This document shows, in pieces, positions 7,096-16,235 of a stretch of DNA of 64,000 nucleotides; the first letter of the stretch is position 1; every line of letters starts with the position of its first letter. The stretch lies in assembly GCF_049959315.1 (NCBI RefSeq), contig NZ_CP188201.1; one strand, given 5' to 3'. Under the pieces are notes generated by a model. It saw nothing but the letters and a program-made list of their open reading frames with translations, was not told the origin of the DNA and searched no databases. The position numbers and the translations under genes are program-made. Source of the DNA: Serratia proteamaculans_D. GTDB lineage: Bacteria > Pseudomonadota > Gammaproteobacteria > Enterobacterales > Enterobacteriaceae.

Positions 7096-8592
7096 TTATT
7101 CCAGCGAAATCCAGGTGGTTTTCAATTCGGTGAATTTTTCCAACGCGTGCAGCGATTTGTCACGACCGTTGCCGCTTTGCTTGTAGCCGCCGAAGGGCAC
7201 CGTCATATCGCCGTCATTGTAGTTATTGACGAACACCGTACCGGCTTTTAATTGGCGTGCCAGTCGGTGGGCGCGGGACAGGTCACGCGTCCAGATGGCG
7301 GCACCCAGACCGTAGTCGCTGTCGTTGGCCAACTGCATGGCCTGCTGTTCACCGCTAAAACTTGTGACCGCCAATACCGGGCCGAAAATCTCGTCGCGCG
7401 CCACGCTCATGCGGTTATCCACCTGGGTCAGAATGGTCGGGCCGAGGTAGCCGACATGGCCGTTCTGTGGGTGTTCGCGGCCATCGAGGAACAGGTCGGC
7501 ACCCTGGCTCAGGCCCTGTTCGATGTAGTCGGCCACTTTCTCGCAGTGGCCCTGATCGATCAGCGTGCCCATCACCGTCGCCGGATCTAGCGGATCGCCC
7601 GGTGTGAAGGCTGCCGCATGTCGCCGCAGCGCCTGTAAGAACTCTTGCTGAATACTTTCTTCCACCAGCAGTCGGGTGCCGGCAATGCACACCTGTCCCT
7701 GATTATAGAAGATGCCGGCGGCGGCACTCTGCGCGGCCTTGTCCAGATCCGGGCAGTCGGCAAAGATGATATTGGCGCTCTTGCCGCCGGCTTCCAGCCA
7801 CACCCGTTTCATATTGGATTGGCCGGCGTAGATCATCAGTTGTTTGGCGACCTGGGTGGATCCGGTGAAGGTCAGGGCGTCGACATCGTTGTGCAGCGCC
7901 AATGCCTTGCCGGCATCGTGGCCGTAGCCGGGCACGATGTTCAGTACGCCGTCCGGCAATCCGGCGAGTTGGGCCAGCTTGCCCAGATAGATGGCGGTCA
8001 ACGGGGATTTTTCAGAGGGTTTCAGGATCACGCTGTTGCCGGTGGCCAGCGCCGGGCCGAGTTTCCAGCAGGCTAATAATAGCGGGAAGTTCCACGGCAC
8101 GATGGCACCAACCACGCCGATAGGCTCGCGTTCAATCAGCGCCAGCGCATCGCCGCCGGTGGGGGCTATTTCGCCATAAACCTTGTCGACCGCTTCGGCA
8201 TACCAGCGCAGGCAGCGAATGGCACCCGGTACGTCATCGCGCAGGCTGTGGCGGATCGGTTTGCCGGTATCCAGCGTTTCCAGCAGCGCCAGCTCTTCAT
8301 GGTGTTGTTCCATCAATTCTGCCAACTTCAGCAAAGTGGCCTTGCGCTGCGCCGGAGCCGCTCTGGACCAGTCACCGCGCTCAAACACCTCACGCGCGGC
8401 GCTGACTGCCAGATCGATTTCGACGCTGGTGCCCCGCGCAACCTGGGTCAACTCGCGTTGCCCGGCAGGATCCTCCACGGCAAAAGTCTGGCCTTCGGCG
8501 GCCTGCTGATAGCGGCCATTGATAAACATTCGGTTCTCAATTTTCAGGGCTTGCGCCCGGTGTTGCCAATACTGCAAATGGTGGAAGTCCAT
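7096..8592 (-). CDS. puuC: Gamma-glutamyl-gamma-aminobutyraldehyde dehydrogenase
   Basis: A 498-residue aldehyde dehydrogenase acting third in the Puu pathway, turning the aldehyde from PuuB into gamma-glutamyl-GABA with NAD(P). The family motifs are clear: VPWNFPLLL, the GSTQVAKQ nucleotide loop, catalytic Glu in LEAGGKS and catalytic Cys in NQGQVCIAGTR. The N-terminus MDFHHLQYWQ and C-terminus ELKTTWISLE are those of PuuC. Gene order puuR-puuC-puuB and 15-base spacing to puuR support one operon. Confidence 0.97.
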   Translation of the reverse strand: MDFHHLQYWQHRAQALKIENRMFINGRYQQAAEGQTFAVEDPAGQRELTQVARGTSVEIDLAVSAAREVFERGDWSRAAPAQRKATLLKLAELMEQHHEELALLETLDTGKPIRHSLRDDVPGAIRCLRWYAEAVDKVYGEIAPTGGDALALIEREPIGVVGAIVPWNFPLLLACWKLGPALATGNSVILKPSEKSPLTAIYLGKLAQLAGLPDGVLNIVPGYGHDAGKALALHNDVDALTFTGSTQVAKQLMIYAGQSNMKRVWLEAGGKSANIIFADCPDLDKAAQSAAAGIFYNQGQVCIAGTRLLVEESIQQEFLQALRRHAAAFTPGDPLDPATVMGTLIDQGHCEKVADYIEQGLSQGADLFLDGREHPQNGHVGYLGPTILTQVDNRMSVARDEIFGPVLAVTSFSGEQQAMQLANDSDYGLGAAIWTRDLSRAHRLARQLKAGTVFVNNYNDGDMTVPFGGYKQSGNGRDKSLHALEKFTELKTTWISLE

Positions 8593-8607
8593 ACCTTGCT
8601 CCGTTGA

Positions 8608-9165
8608 TCAGAATGTCGTCGGCGTATGGGCGCTGATAATCCGGCAAATCCGCGCCGACGTGTTGCTGAAACTGTGGGGAATGCCGGTGTTGATGGCGTA
8701 GCTCTGGCCGGCCGACAGGTGATAGGCCTGCCCGTTGACCTGCAGTAACACTTCGCCCTCCAGCAGGGTGCCGATCTCTTCCCCCTGATGCTTGATACGT
8801 TCGCCGGTGGTGGTACCCGGTTCATAGGTTTCGATCATCATCGCCAGGGTGCGATTAGGATCCCCGTTGTGGATCAACTTCATCGATACCCCCTGGCTGC
8901 CAATCTCAATCAGATCCTGGCTGTCGATAACAATCTGTGGTTCATCCGGTATTTCCGGTTCGGCGAAAAACGCCGACAGTGACAGTCCATACACCGTCAG
9001 CAGCTTTTGCAAGGTACTGATGGCCGGGCTGACCTTGTCCTGCTCGATGGTGCTGATGGCGCTGTGGGTTAATCCAGACAGTTCGGCCGCGCGGCGCTGC
9101 GATAATCCCAATTGCTGGCGGATTTGCGACAGGCGTTTTCCCGGTGCCAAGCTGACATCGCTCAT
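8608..9165 (-). CDS. puuR: Putrescine utilisation repressor PuuR
   Basis: A 185-residue regulator with an N-terminal Cro/CI-type helix-turn-helix (about residues 10-64, LGLSQRRAAELSGLTHSAIS) and a C-terminal cupin domain (about 105-178) that senses putrescine. It represses the puu genes. Its ATG overlaps the puuD stop by four bases, so it is made from the operon it controls. Candidate sites lie in the puuD/puuA intergenic region. Confidence 0.96.
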   Translation of the reverse strand: MSDVSLAPGKRLSQIRQQLGLSQRRAAELSGLTHSAISTIEQDKVSPAISTLQKLLTVYGLSLSAFFAEPEIPDEPQIVIDSQDLIEIGSQGVSMKLIHNGDPNRTLAMMIETYEPGTTTGERIKHQGEEIGTLLEGEVLLQVNGQAYHLSAGQSYAINTGIPHSFSNTSARICRIISAHTPTTF

Positions 9166-9923
9166 GGGCGTTTTTCCTTTTGATAGTTCCGGCAGGCGCT
9201 AATGAACCCCTCAAACAGCAGGCGTGACAGGGCGTACTCTTCACTGTTCCATTCCGGGTGCCATTGCACGCCCAACGCGAAAGGTTGGTCGCGCAGGCTG
9301 ATGGCTTCCACCAAACCGTCGGCGGCGTGGGCCTCAATACGTACGCCAGGACCAAGGGTTTTGGCTCCCTGACCATGCAGTGAGTTCACCCAGAATCGGT
9401 TGCAATCCGGTATCAGTTGCGAGAGCAAGCCGCCTTCCTGAACGATGACTTCGTGGGCGGGGGCGTATTGTTGTTCAAGCGGCAGGTCGTGATCTTCGCG
9501 ATGTTCGAGCAGTTCGGGTAATTCAAACAGCCGACGGTGCAGGGTGCCCTGGCTTGCGACCACCATTTCTTGCATGCCGCGGCAAATGGCGAAAAGGGGA
9601 ATGCGCCTGTCGAGCGAGTGGCGGATCAGCGCCAGGCTCAATTCATCTCGCCCGGGATCGGCGTCAGGCTCATCGCCGTTTTCACCATAAAGGTGCGGCT
9701 GCACATTACTGGGGCTGCCCGGCAGCACAATACCGTCAAGATGCTCCAGCAATTCTTCCAGCAGTTTCGGCTCCGCCAGCGCGTGTGGCAGGGCGATTGG
9801 CAACCCTCCTGCAGCGATGACGGCATTTAGGTACTTTTCTTGCAAGGTCTGAGTGAGGTGCCCGTTTAACCTATACCTGCACATCACTACGCCGACCACC
9901 GGTCTGTTAAATATATTGCCCAT
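9162..9923 (-). CDS. puuD: Gamma-glutamyl-GABA hydrolase
   Basis: A 253-residue class I glutamine amidotransferase-like hydrolase that frees GABA and glutamate in the last Puu step. The nucleophile elbow FAICRGMQE carries the catalytic Cys (about residue 114) and the GVQWHPEW block near the C-terminus carries the catalytic His. It is the first gene of the leftward operon and faces puuA across a 239-base control region. Confidence 0.96.
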   Translation of the reverse strand: MGNIFNRPVVGVVMCRYRLNGHLTQTLQEKYLNAVIAAGGLPIALPHALAEPKLLEELLEHLDGIVLPGSPSNVQPHLYGENGDEPDADPGRDELSLALIRHSLDRRIPLFAICRGMQEMVVASQGTLHRRLFELPELLEHREDHDLPLEQQYAPAHEVIVQEGGLLSQLIPDCNRFWVNSLHGQGAKTLGPGVRIEAHAADGLVEAISLRDQPFALGVQWHPEWNSEEYALSRLLFEGFISACRNYQKEKRP

Positions 9924-9941
9924 GCTGTCCCCTTGGTATGT

Positions 9942-10089
9942 TCGAAATTATGAACGATAAGCTTCTCCATTGCCGTTTTCGTTCAATATTTTATAAATCT
10001 AGCAGTCAAATGGGCAATATTCAAACTCAAAGTAACACTTGCAAAACAATTTTGTTGCATCTATGTTTCATTGGTGGACATTATATTGA
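9942..10089. promoter_or_regulatory. puuD/puuA divergent control region with candidate PuuR sites
   Basis: The E. coli PuuR site is AAAATATAATGAACA. Two stretches resemble it: GAAATTATGAACG within 9942-9956, and on the minus strand AATATAATGTCCA from 10075-10089 (about 11 of 15 positions). An A/T-rich segment around 10000-10030 could hold more copies. The match is by eye and the exact operator set is uncertain. Confidence 0.5.
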
Positions 10090-10162
10090 GCAAGATGGTC
10101 AAAAAACATCGACGGCAATAAGTGTGAGAACCACAGACAAAAACATACATGGCGGGTGAATC

Positions 10163-11581
10163 ATGCAGACCAACATAGTAGAAGTGGAAAACTTTGTTCA
10201 GCATCATGAAGAAAAGCGAAGTAGCGCGTTCCAGCGTGAAGTGAAGAACTACCTGGAGCGTTATCCATTAACTCAGCACGTTGACGTTCTGCTGACCGAC
10301 CTTAACGGCAGCTTCCGCGGCAAACGTATTCCGGTCGCTGGGTTGAGCAAGCTGGAGAAGGGCTGTTACTTCCCGGCGTCGGTGTTTGCGATGGATATTC
10401 TCGGCAACGTGGTTGAAGAGGCCGGACTGGGGCAGGAGATGGGTGAGCCGGATCATATCTGCGTGCCGGTACTGGGCACCCTGACGCCGTCGGCGGCGGA
10501 TCCGCAATATATCGGCCAGGTGTTGCTCACCATGCTCGATGAAGATGGTACTCCCTTTGACGTTGAACCGCGCAATGTGCTGAACCGAGTGTGGCAGCGT
10601 TTGCGTCAGCGCGGGCTATCCCCCGTAGTAGCGGTAGAGTTGGAGTTCTATCTCATCGATCGCCAGCGCGATTCGGAAGGCTATCTGCAGCCGCCGTGTG
10701 CGCCGGGCACCCAGGAGCGCAACACCCAAAGCCAGGTGTACTCGGTCGATAATCTTAACCACTTTGCCGACGTGCTGAGCGAGATTGACGAATTGGCGCG
10801 TATGCAGGGCTTGCCGGCCGACGGCGCGGTGGCGGAGGCCTCACCCGGCCAGTTTGAAGTCAACCTGCATCATACCGACAACGTCCTGCAGGCCTGTGAC
10901 CATGCGCTGGCGTTAAAACGCCTGATCCGCATGGTGGCGGAAAATCACAACATGCAGGCCACCTTTATGGCCAAGCCCTACGAAGAACACGCCGGTAGCG
11001 GCATGCACGTTCATATCAGCATGCTGGACCGGCAGGGCAACAACGTACTGGCCGACGACGACGGTGAAGACTCTGCGCTGCTGAAACAGGCGCTGGCCGG
11101 GATGATTGCCCTGATGCCTTCTTCTATTGCGTTGCTGGCACCGAACGTTAACGCCTATCGTCGTTTCCAGCCGGGCATGTACGTGCCGACCCAGGCGTCC
11201 TGGGGGCATAACAACCGCACCGTAGCGCTGCGCATTCCCTGCGGCGATCGCGACAGTCATCGCGTGGAGTATCGCGTAGCCGGTGCTGATGCCAACCCTT
11301 ATCTGGTGATGGCGACCATTCTGGCGGGCATTGTCTACGGTCTGGAAACCACGCTGCCGCTGCAAGAGCCGGTGACCGGCAACGGACTGGAGCAGGAGGG
11401 GCTGCCGTTCCCGATCCGCCAAAGCGATGCGCTGTATGAATTTGAGCATCAGCCGGTACTGAATGCCCTGCTGGGCGAAAGGTTCAGCCATGTTTACCTG
11501 GCTTGTAAAACCGATGAGCTGGTGCAGTTTGAGCGCCTGATCACCGAAACCGAAATCGAGTGGATGCTGAAAAACGCCTGA
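10163..11581 (+). CDS. puuA: Glutamate-putrescine ligase
   Basis: A 472-residue glutamine synthetase homologue that joins glutamate to putrescine with ATP, the first Puu step. The glutamine-synthetase signatures are present: the VELEFYL metal-binding strand (about residue 155), NLHHTDN, the HVHIS ATP site, and the NRT-containing loop SWGHNNRTVALR. The ATG is preceded by GGCGGG, a modest ribosome site. It is transcribed away from puuD; puuP follows after a 317-base gap. Confidence 0.96.
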   Translation: MQTNIVEVENFVQHHEEKRSSAFQREVKNYLERYPLTQHVDVLLTDLNGSFRGKRIPVAGLSKLEKGCYFPASVFAMDILGNVVEEAGLGQEMGEPDHICVPVLGTLTPSAADPQYIGQVLLTMLDEDGTPFDVEPRNVLNRVWQRLRQRGLSPVVAVELEFYLIDRQRDSEGYLQPPCAPGTQERNTQSQVYSVDNLNHFADVLSEIDELARMQGLPADGAVAEASPGQFEVNLHHTDNVLQACDHALALKRLIRMVAENHNMQATFMAKPYEEHAGSGMHVHISMLDRQGNNVLADDDGEDSALLKQALAGMIALMPSSIALLAPNVNAYRRFQPGMYVPTQASWGHNNRTVALRIPCGDRDSHRVEYRVAGADANPYLVMATILAGIVYGLETTLPLQEPVTGNGLEQEGLPFPIRQSDALYEFEHQPVLNALLGERFSHVYLACKTDELVQFERLITETEIEWMLKNA

Positions 11582-11898
11582 CCCGCTCGACGCCAATCCT
11601 ACCGCGCGCGTATGGCGCATTCCGCCGGCTATCCTGTGGCCTGCGATGCTGCGCGCTGCGGTAAAGCATTGCTTCCACTTTGGCGTACAGGACGCCGGCG
11701 AGGAAATAACCATGACAGCCATAACTGTTTCATCCGTCTGTGCAGGCATCTGCCTGTGCCGCAGTGAATACGGGCCAGCCGCTGGCCGAGTTTTATTGTC
11801 TTTACATCGCACCTCCCGCCGCCTGAGCAGCAGTTTCCCCGCGGCCTCTCTGAATGACGTTAAACGGTTACCAGCAGAGGACAACGAGGGGAAGAGCC
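11582..11898 (+). other. Gap between puuA and puuP
   Basis: 317 bases with no supported gene. The frame crossing it has no ribosome site and no protein features. A GC-rich inverted segment directly after puuA (about 11590-11640) could fold, so the stretch may hold a terminator or a separate puuP promoter, but I can assign neither with confidence. Confidence 0.4.
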
Positions 11899-13269
11899 AT
11901 GACGACTAATGTGACTGACGTTAATGAAGCGACCAAGCCGCAACTGCGTAAAAGCCTGAAGCTGTGGCAGGTGGTGATGATGGGCCTGGCCTATCTGACG
12001 CCAATGACGGTGTTCGACACCTTTGGGATTGTCTCCGGCCTGACTGACGGCCACGTACCGGCCTCCTATATACTGGCGCTGGCCGGGGTGCTGTTTACCG
12101 CCATCAGCTACGGCAAGCTGGTGCGCCAGTTCCCGACCGCCGGTTCGGCCTACACCTATGCGCAGAAAGCCATTAATCCGCACGTCGGTTTTTTGGTGGG
12201 CTGGTCTTCACTGCTCGATTATCTGTTCCTGCCGATGATCAATACCCTGTTGGCGAAGATTTACCTGACGGCCTTGTTCCCTGAAGTGCCGCCGTGGATA
12301 TGGGTAGTGGGTTTCGTGATTATCATTACTGCCATCAACCTGAAAAGCGTCAATCTGGTGGCCAACTTCAATACCCTGTTCGTACTGGCCCAGGTGGCGA
12401 TCATTGTGGTGTTTATCTACCTGGTAGTACGTGGCCTGCACAACGGTGAAGGGCTGGGGACGGTGTGGAGCCTGCAACCCTTCGTCAGCGAAAATGCGCA
12501 TTTACTGCCGATTATCACCGGCGCCACCATCTTGTGTTTCTCGTTCCTTGGCTTTGATGCGGTAACCACGCTGTGTGAAGAAACGCCCGATGCCGCCAGG
12601 GTGATCCCACGCGCTATCTTCCTGACCGCGCTGTATGGCGGGGTAATCTTCATCAGCGTCTCATTCTTTATCCAACTGTTTTTCCCTTCCATTCAGCGCT
12701 TTCATCAGCCGGATGCGGCACTGCCGGAAATCGCGCTGTACGTGGGCGGCAAGCTGTTCCAGTCGATTTTCCTGTGCGTCACCTTTATCAACACCCTGGC
12801 CTCGGGCCTGGCGTCGCATGCCAGCGTCTCACGGCTGTTGTATGTGATGGGGCGCGATAACGTGTTCCCGGAAAAATATTTCGGCTATATCCACCCGAAA
12901 TGGCGCACGCCATCACTCAACGTGTTGCTGGTGGGGCTGGTAGCCCTGTCCGCGCTGTCGTTCGACCTGGTCACGGCGACCGCATTGATCAACTTCGGTG
13001 CGCTGGTGGCTTTCACCTTCGTTAACCTGTCGGTGATCAGTCATTTCTATATTCGCGAGGGGCGGAACAAGAGCTGGAAGGATCGCTTCAACTATCTGTT
13101 CCTGCCATTGGTCGGGGCGTTAACGGTCGGCGTGTTGTGGTTAAACCTGGAAAAAAGCTCGCTGACCATGGGATTGATCTGGGCGGCTATGGGCTTTGGT
13201 TACCTGGCGTATCTCACCCGGCGTTTCCGCCAGCCACCACCGCAGCTTGAGCGACAACCGCAGCAATAA
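11899..13269 (+). CDS. puuP: Putrescine importer PuuP
   Basis: A 456-residue APC-superfamily permease with about 12 hydrophobic segments. The region LRKSLKLWQVVMMGLAYL to PMTVFDTFGIVSG and the later MGRDNVFPEK and HPKWRTP match E. coli PuuP closely. PuuP is the proton-driven putrescine importer feeding PuuA. I took the ATG at 11899, with GAGGGG ahead of it, instead of the longer frame from 11854, because the shorter form fits the family length. A terminator follows at 13409-13435. Confidence 0.95.
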   Translation: MTTNVTDVNEATKPQLRKSLKLWQVVMMGLAYLTPMTVFDTFGIVSGLTDGHVPASYILALAGVLFTAISYGKLVRQFPTAGSAYTYAQKAINPHVGFLVGWSSLLDYLFLPMINTLLAKIYLTALFPEVPPWIWVVGFVIIITAINLKSVNLVANFNTLFVLAQVAIIVVFIYLVVRGLHNGEGLGTVWSLQPFVSENAHLLPIITGATILCFSFLGFDAVTTLCEETPDAARVIPRAIFLTALYGGVIFISVSFFIQLFFPSIQRFHQPDAALPEIALYVGGKLFQSIFLCVTFINTLASGLASHASVSRLLYVMGRDNVFPEKYFGYIHPKWRTPSLNVLLVGLVALSALSFDLVTATALINFGALVAFTFVNLSVISHFYIREGRNKSWKDRFNYLFLPLVGALTVGVLWLNLEKSSLTMGLIWAAMGFGYLAYLTRRFRQPPPQLERQPQQ

Positions 13270-13301
13270 GGCTGTTGATAAACCCACGCAAGAGGTAAAT
13301 C

Positions 13302-13376
13302 GGTAGGGGTCGAACATGTTCGACCCGATTTAACCCATTGATTATGTTATAGGGCGCAGCATGCAGCGCCCCTACC
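13302..13376. repeat. Palindromic dispersed repeat, full copy 1
   Basis: A 75-base element bounded by inverted ends GGTAGGGG / CCCCTACC. Inside are two palindromes: TCGAACATGTTCGA on the left and GGGCGC...GCGCCC around AGCATGCA on the right. A second full copy is at 54225-54284 and a right half alone at 25768-25793, all in intergenic positions. Confidence 0.85.
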
Positions 13377-13408
13377 ATGAAACAACGGCGTATATTGTCA
13401 GCAGTCTG

Positions 13409-13435
13409 AGGCGGGTTTTCCCGCCTTTCTTTTTT
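13409..13435 (+). terminator. Terminator after puuP
   Basis: Stem AGGCGGG / CCCGCCT with a TTTT loop followed by TTCTTTTTT. Confidence 0.9.
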
Positions 13436-13492
13436 GTCCGTCGGACAGTAGAGTGAAAATACTGATAAAAAATAACCGATTGGATCACCTCG

Positions 13493-14386
13493 ATGTCTTC
13501 ACTCCCCGTTTCGTATAAAGCCACTTTGCTCGGTCTGCTGGCGATCCTGTTGTGGAGCAGCGTGGTTGGCCTGATCCGCAGCGTCAGCGAAGGGTTGGGG
13601 CCGATTGGCGGTGCCGCGATGATTTACAGCGTCAGCGCGGTTTTTCTGCTGTTGGCGCTCCGGCTACCCAATCTTCGCCATTTTCCGCGCGCCTACCTGA
13701 TCCTCGGCAGTCTGCTGTTTGTCAGCTATGAGATCTGTCTGTCGCTGTCGTTGGGCTATGCCAACACCCGCCTGCAGGCCATCGAAGTAGGGATGATCAA
13801 CTACCTTTGGCCCTGTTTCACCGTACTGATGGCGCTGGTGTTTAACGGACAAAAGGCCAAATGGTGGCTGTTGCCCGGATTATTACTGTCATTGTTCGGT
13901 ATCGGTTGGATCATGAGTGGTGAGGGCGGTTGGTCGCCGGCGCAAATGCTGGCAAACGTACGCAGTAATCCATTGAGTTATTCGCTGGCCTTTGGTGGCG
14001 CGATAATTTGGGCGTTATATTGCAACCTGACCAAGAGAATTGCCCAGGGTCATAACGGCGTGGTGCTGTTTATTACCCTGACCGCCGTTGCGCTGTGGGT
14101 GAAATACGCCTTTAGCCACGAGAGCGGCATGCAGTTCACCCTGCCGGTGACCCTGACATTACTCTGTGCCGGCATGGCGATGGGGGCGGGGTATGCGGCG
14201 TGGAATGTGGGTATTTTACACGGCAATATGACGCTGTTGGCGACGGTATCCTATTTCACCCCGGTGCTGTCGGCGGTATTTGCCGCACTGGTATTGAATA
14301 CCGCACTGACCGCCAGTTTCTGGCAGGGCGTGGTAATGGTAACTCTGGGATCGTTAATTTGTTGGCGGGCAACCCGAGGAAACTAA
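13493..14386 (+). CDS. yddG: Aromatic amino acid/metabolite exporter YddG
   Basis: A 297-residue inner-membrane protein of the drug/metabolite transporter (EamA) superfamily with about ten hydrophobic segments. The N-terminal LLAILLWSSVVGLIRSVSEG, the middle EVGMINYLWP and the late YAAWNVGILHGN segment all match E. coli YddG, which exports aromatic amino acids. It appears monocistronic; the small gene at 14459 follows 72 bases later with its own ribosome site. Confidence 0.92.
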   Translation: MSSLPVSYKATLLGLLAILLWSSVVGLIRSVSEGLGPIGGAAMIYSVSAVFLLLALRLPNLRHFPRAYLILGSLLFVSYEICLSLSLGYANTRLQAIEVGMINYLWPCFTVLMALVFNGQKAKWWLLPGLLLSLFGIGWIMSGEGGWSPAQMLANVRSNPLSYSLAFGGAIIWALYCNLTKRIAQGHNGVVLFITLTAVALWVKYAFSHESGMQFTLPVTLTLLCAGMAMGAGYAAWNVGILHGNMTLLATVSYFTPVLSAVFAALVLNTALTASFWQGVVMVTLGSLICWRATRGN

Positions 14387-14458
14387 CGGAAATGATCCGC
14401 CGGTTGCCCAATGTTGAACTAGAATCTAACTAGCAGACAAACATGAAGGAACATAAAA

Positions 14459-14731
14459 ATGAGAGACGACATCCAATTCATTCAGCAGCCAGAGATTGAC
14501 GGTGGAAGTTATATGCGTGGTGATACCGTGCGCCTGACTACTGCCAATCTGCGCCATGAATATCAGCTTGATGTCAGCATTCTGCGCCGGGAAGACAAGC
14601 TGATTTATGGTTCGGTGATCGCCGCCGCGCCGAAGGTGGATATCCCGCCCAAGGAGTGGGAGATCCAGCCGGGGCAAGAGGTGGTGTTCCGTAAAGAAAA
14701 TATCGCCAAGGCGATACCTTCAATTAGCTGA
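14459..14731 (+). CDS. Small soluble protein of unknown function
   Basis: A 90-residue protein, no signal peptide or membrane segment, predicted mostly beta: alternating hydrophobic strands such as LIYGSVIAA and EVVFRK. An AAGGAAC ribosome site precedes the ATG and a good terminator follows the stop, so the gene is real. I do not recognise the family. Confidence 0.75.
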   Translation: MRDDIQFIQQPEIDGGSYMRGDTVRLTTANLRHEYQLDVSILRREDKLIYGSVIAAAPKVDIPPKEWEIQPGQEVVFRKENIAKAIPSIS

Positions 14732-14776
14732 ATCCTGGCAAGAGTTCCTCCGTTTTCCTCAGCAGTATTGCCAAGA

Positions 14777-14808
14777 AAAGCCGGTGCTAAAAACACCGGC
14801 TTTTTCAT
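14777..14808 (+). terminator. Terminator after the small gene at 14459
   Basis: Ten-base stem AAAGCCGGTG / CACCGGCTTT, loop of seven, then a T-run. Confidence 0.92.
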
Positions 14809-14809
14809 T

Positions 14810-15118
14810 TCTGCGACAGACCCGGTAACTTTTTTGTGCTGAGCACAATTGGCACAGAAACTGCTTTAAAAATCACCGTGCATGACAAAAATCACAGCGA
14901 TCGTGAATTTTCATGAAACATAATTTGACAAATGTGAACGCAATCGATTACCTATTCGCGAAATGCATAACTGGATCACAGATTCTTACACCCGGTGATT
15001 TCTATAATGCGCGCGTCGCCCAAGAAGTTTGTAAGCGGAGGCAACGCCAGGTGTCGTCAGACTCATTGTCATCTTTTCTAACGGGCAGGAAATGGCCCTT
15101 TAAGCATGTGGTAATAAA
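14810..15118 (+). promoter_or_regulatory. Upstream control region of tsx
   Basis: A 309-base gene-free region. It holds TATAAT at 15003-15008, and upstream several CRP-like half sites, such as TGTGA at 14933-14937 and ATCACA around 14891 and 14975. In E. coli tsx is read from two promoters controlled by CRP-CytR and by DeoR; the layout here fits that but individual sites are not certain. Confidence 0.55.
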
Positions 15119-16000
15119 ATGAAAAAAATAGCTCTCGCAGCAGGTATCCTGCTCGCAGCGTCATACAGCGCATCATCAATGGCTGATAGCAAAGACAGCC
15201 AATACGTCTCGGATTGGTGGCACCAGAGCGTTAACGTGGTGGGTAGCTACCACACCCGTTTCGGACCTCAGTTGAACAATGACGTCTACCTGGAGTACGA
15301 AGCCTTCGCAAAAAAAGATTGGTTTGATTTCTATGGCTACGTCGATGTGCCTAAATTCTTCGGCGTTGGCAACACCCCGGACCGTGGTATCTGGGACAAG
15401 GGCTCACCGATGTTTATGGAGATCGAACCTCGTTTCTCTATCGACAAACTGACCGGTACCGATCTGAGCTTTGGTCCATTCAAAGAATGGTACTTCGCCA
15501 ACAACTACATCTATGATCTGGGCCACAACACCGACGGCCGTCAGAACACCTGGTACATGGGTCTGGGCACCGATATCGAAACCGGCCTGCCAATGAGCCT
15601 GTCGATGAATATCTACGCCAAATACCAGTGGGAAAACTACCAGGCTGCCAACGAAAACAGCTGGGATGGTTACCGCTTCAAGGTGAAATACTTTGTGCCG
15701 CTGACCCAACTGTGGGGCGGCAATCTGAGCTACATCGGCTTCACCAACTTTGACTTTGGTTCCGATCTGGGCAAAGACAGCAACTGGACCGACGGCACTG
15801 GCAAACAGGTTCGCACCAGCAACTCGATCGCTTCCAGCCATATTCTGGCGCTGAACTACGATCACTGGCACTACTCCTTCGTGGCTCGTTATTTCCATAA
15901 CGGTGGCCAATGGCAGGATGGGGCAGATATTGGTACTCCACAGGGGCCAATCAAATCTACCGGCTGGGGTTACTACCTGGTTGCCGGTTATAACTTCTGA
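15119..16000 (+). CDS. tsx: Nucleoside-specific outer-membrane channel Tsx
   Basis: A 293-residue outer-membrane beta-barrel with a clear Sec signal peptide (KKIALAAGILLAASYSASS, cleavage after SSMA, about residue 22) and a C-terminal Phe (AGYNF) as outer-membrane proteins require. The mature start DSKDSQYVSDWWHQSVNVVG and the DFYGYVD and NTWYMGLGTDIETG segments match E. coli Tsx. It lets nucleosides and deoxynucleosides cross the outer membrane. It is a single-gene unit with a strong terminator. Confidence 0.96.
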   Translation: MKKIALAAGILLAASYSASSMADSKDSQYVSDWWHQSVNVVGSYHTRFGPQLNNDVYLEYEAFAKKDWFDFYGYVDVPKFFGVGNTPDRGIWDKGSPMFMEIEPRFSIDKLTGTDLSFGPFKEWYFANNYIYDLGHNTDGRQNTWYMGLGTDIETGLPMSLSMNIYAKYQWENYQAANENSWDGYRFKVKYFVPLTQLWGGNLSYIGFTNFDFGSDLGKDSNWTDGTGKQVRTSNSIASSHILALNYDHWHYSFVARYFHNGGQWQDGADIGTPQGPIKSTGWGYYLVAGYNF

Positions 16001-16021
16001 TTTTCCGTGGTATCAGAAACA

Positions 16022-16050
16022 GAAAACCCCGCTTTGGCGGGGTTTTTTTT
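16022..16050 (+). terminator. Terminator after tsx
   Basis: Stem AAAACCCCGC / GCGGGGTTTT with a 4-base loop and eight T residues in total at the 3' side. Confidence 0.93.
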
Positions 16051-16055
16051 CGTCA

Positions 16056-16235
16056 TCACTGCACTCGTTCAGCGGGCAAATGTCGCACCGGCATAAATAA
16101 TCGTCCTTTGATTACGTGGCATTCATTATCAATCCAACTGATGATTTGTTCACGACTCACGCCTTCAGATTGCGCGTAGCGGTGGAGATCGCCATTAAAG
16201 TGCTGCGTGATATATTCCATGAGGGTCATTTGCAT
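16056..16235 (-). CDS. Small putative DNA-binding protein
   Basis: A 59-residue protein. I used the ATG at 16235 because AGGAG stands eight bases ahead, whereas the longer frame to 16268 has none. The segment GDLHRYAQSEGVSREQIISWI looks like a short helix-turn-helix (helix, GVS turn, second helix with Q and W), as in small Cro-like or YdaS-like proteins. That reading is tentative. It is convergent with tsx and stands alone. Confidence 0.6.
   Translation of the reverse strand: MQMTLMEYITQHFNGDLHRYAQSEGVSREQIISWIDNECHVIKGRLFMPVRHLPAERVQ

Noticed and set aside
5969..7186. 405-codon open frame on the plus strand
   Set aside because: It is antisense to puuB, has no ribosome site and its translation shows no family features; puuB matches a known enzyme over its full length.
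10913..11884. 323-codon minus-strand frame across puuA and the following gap
   Set aside because: Mostly antisense to puuA; the part beyond puuA has no coding character.
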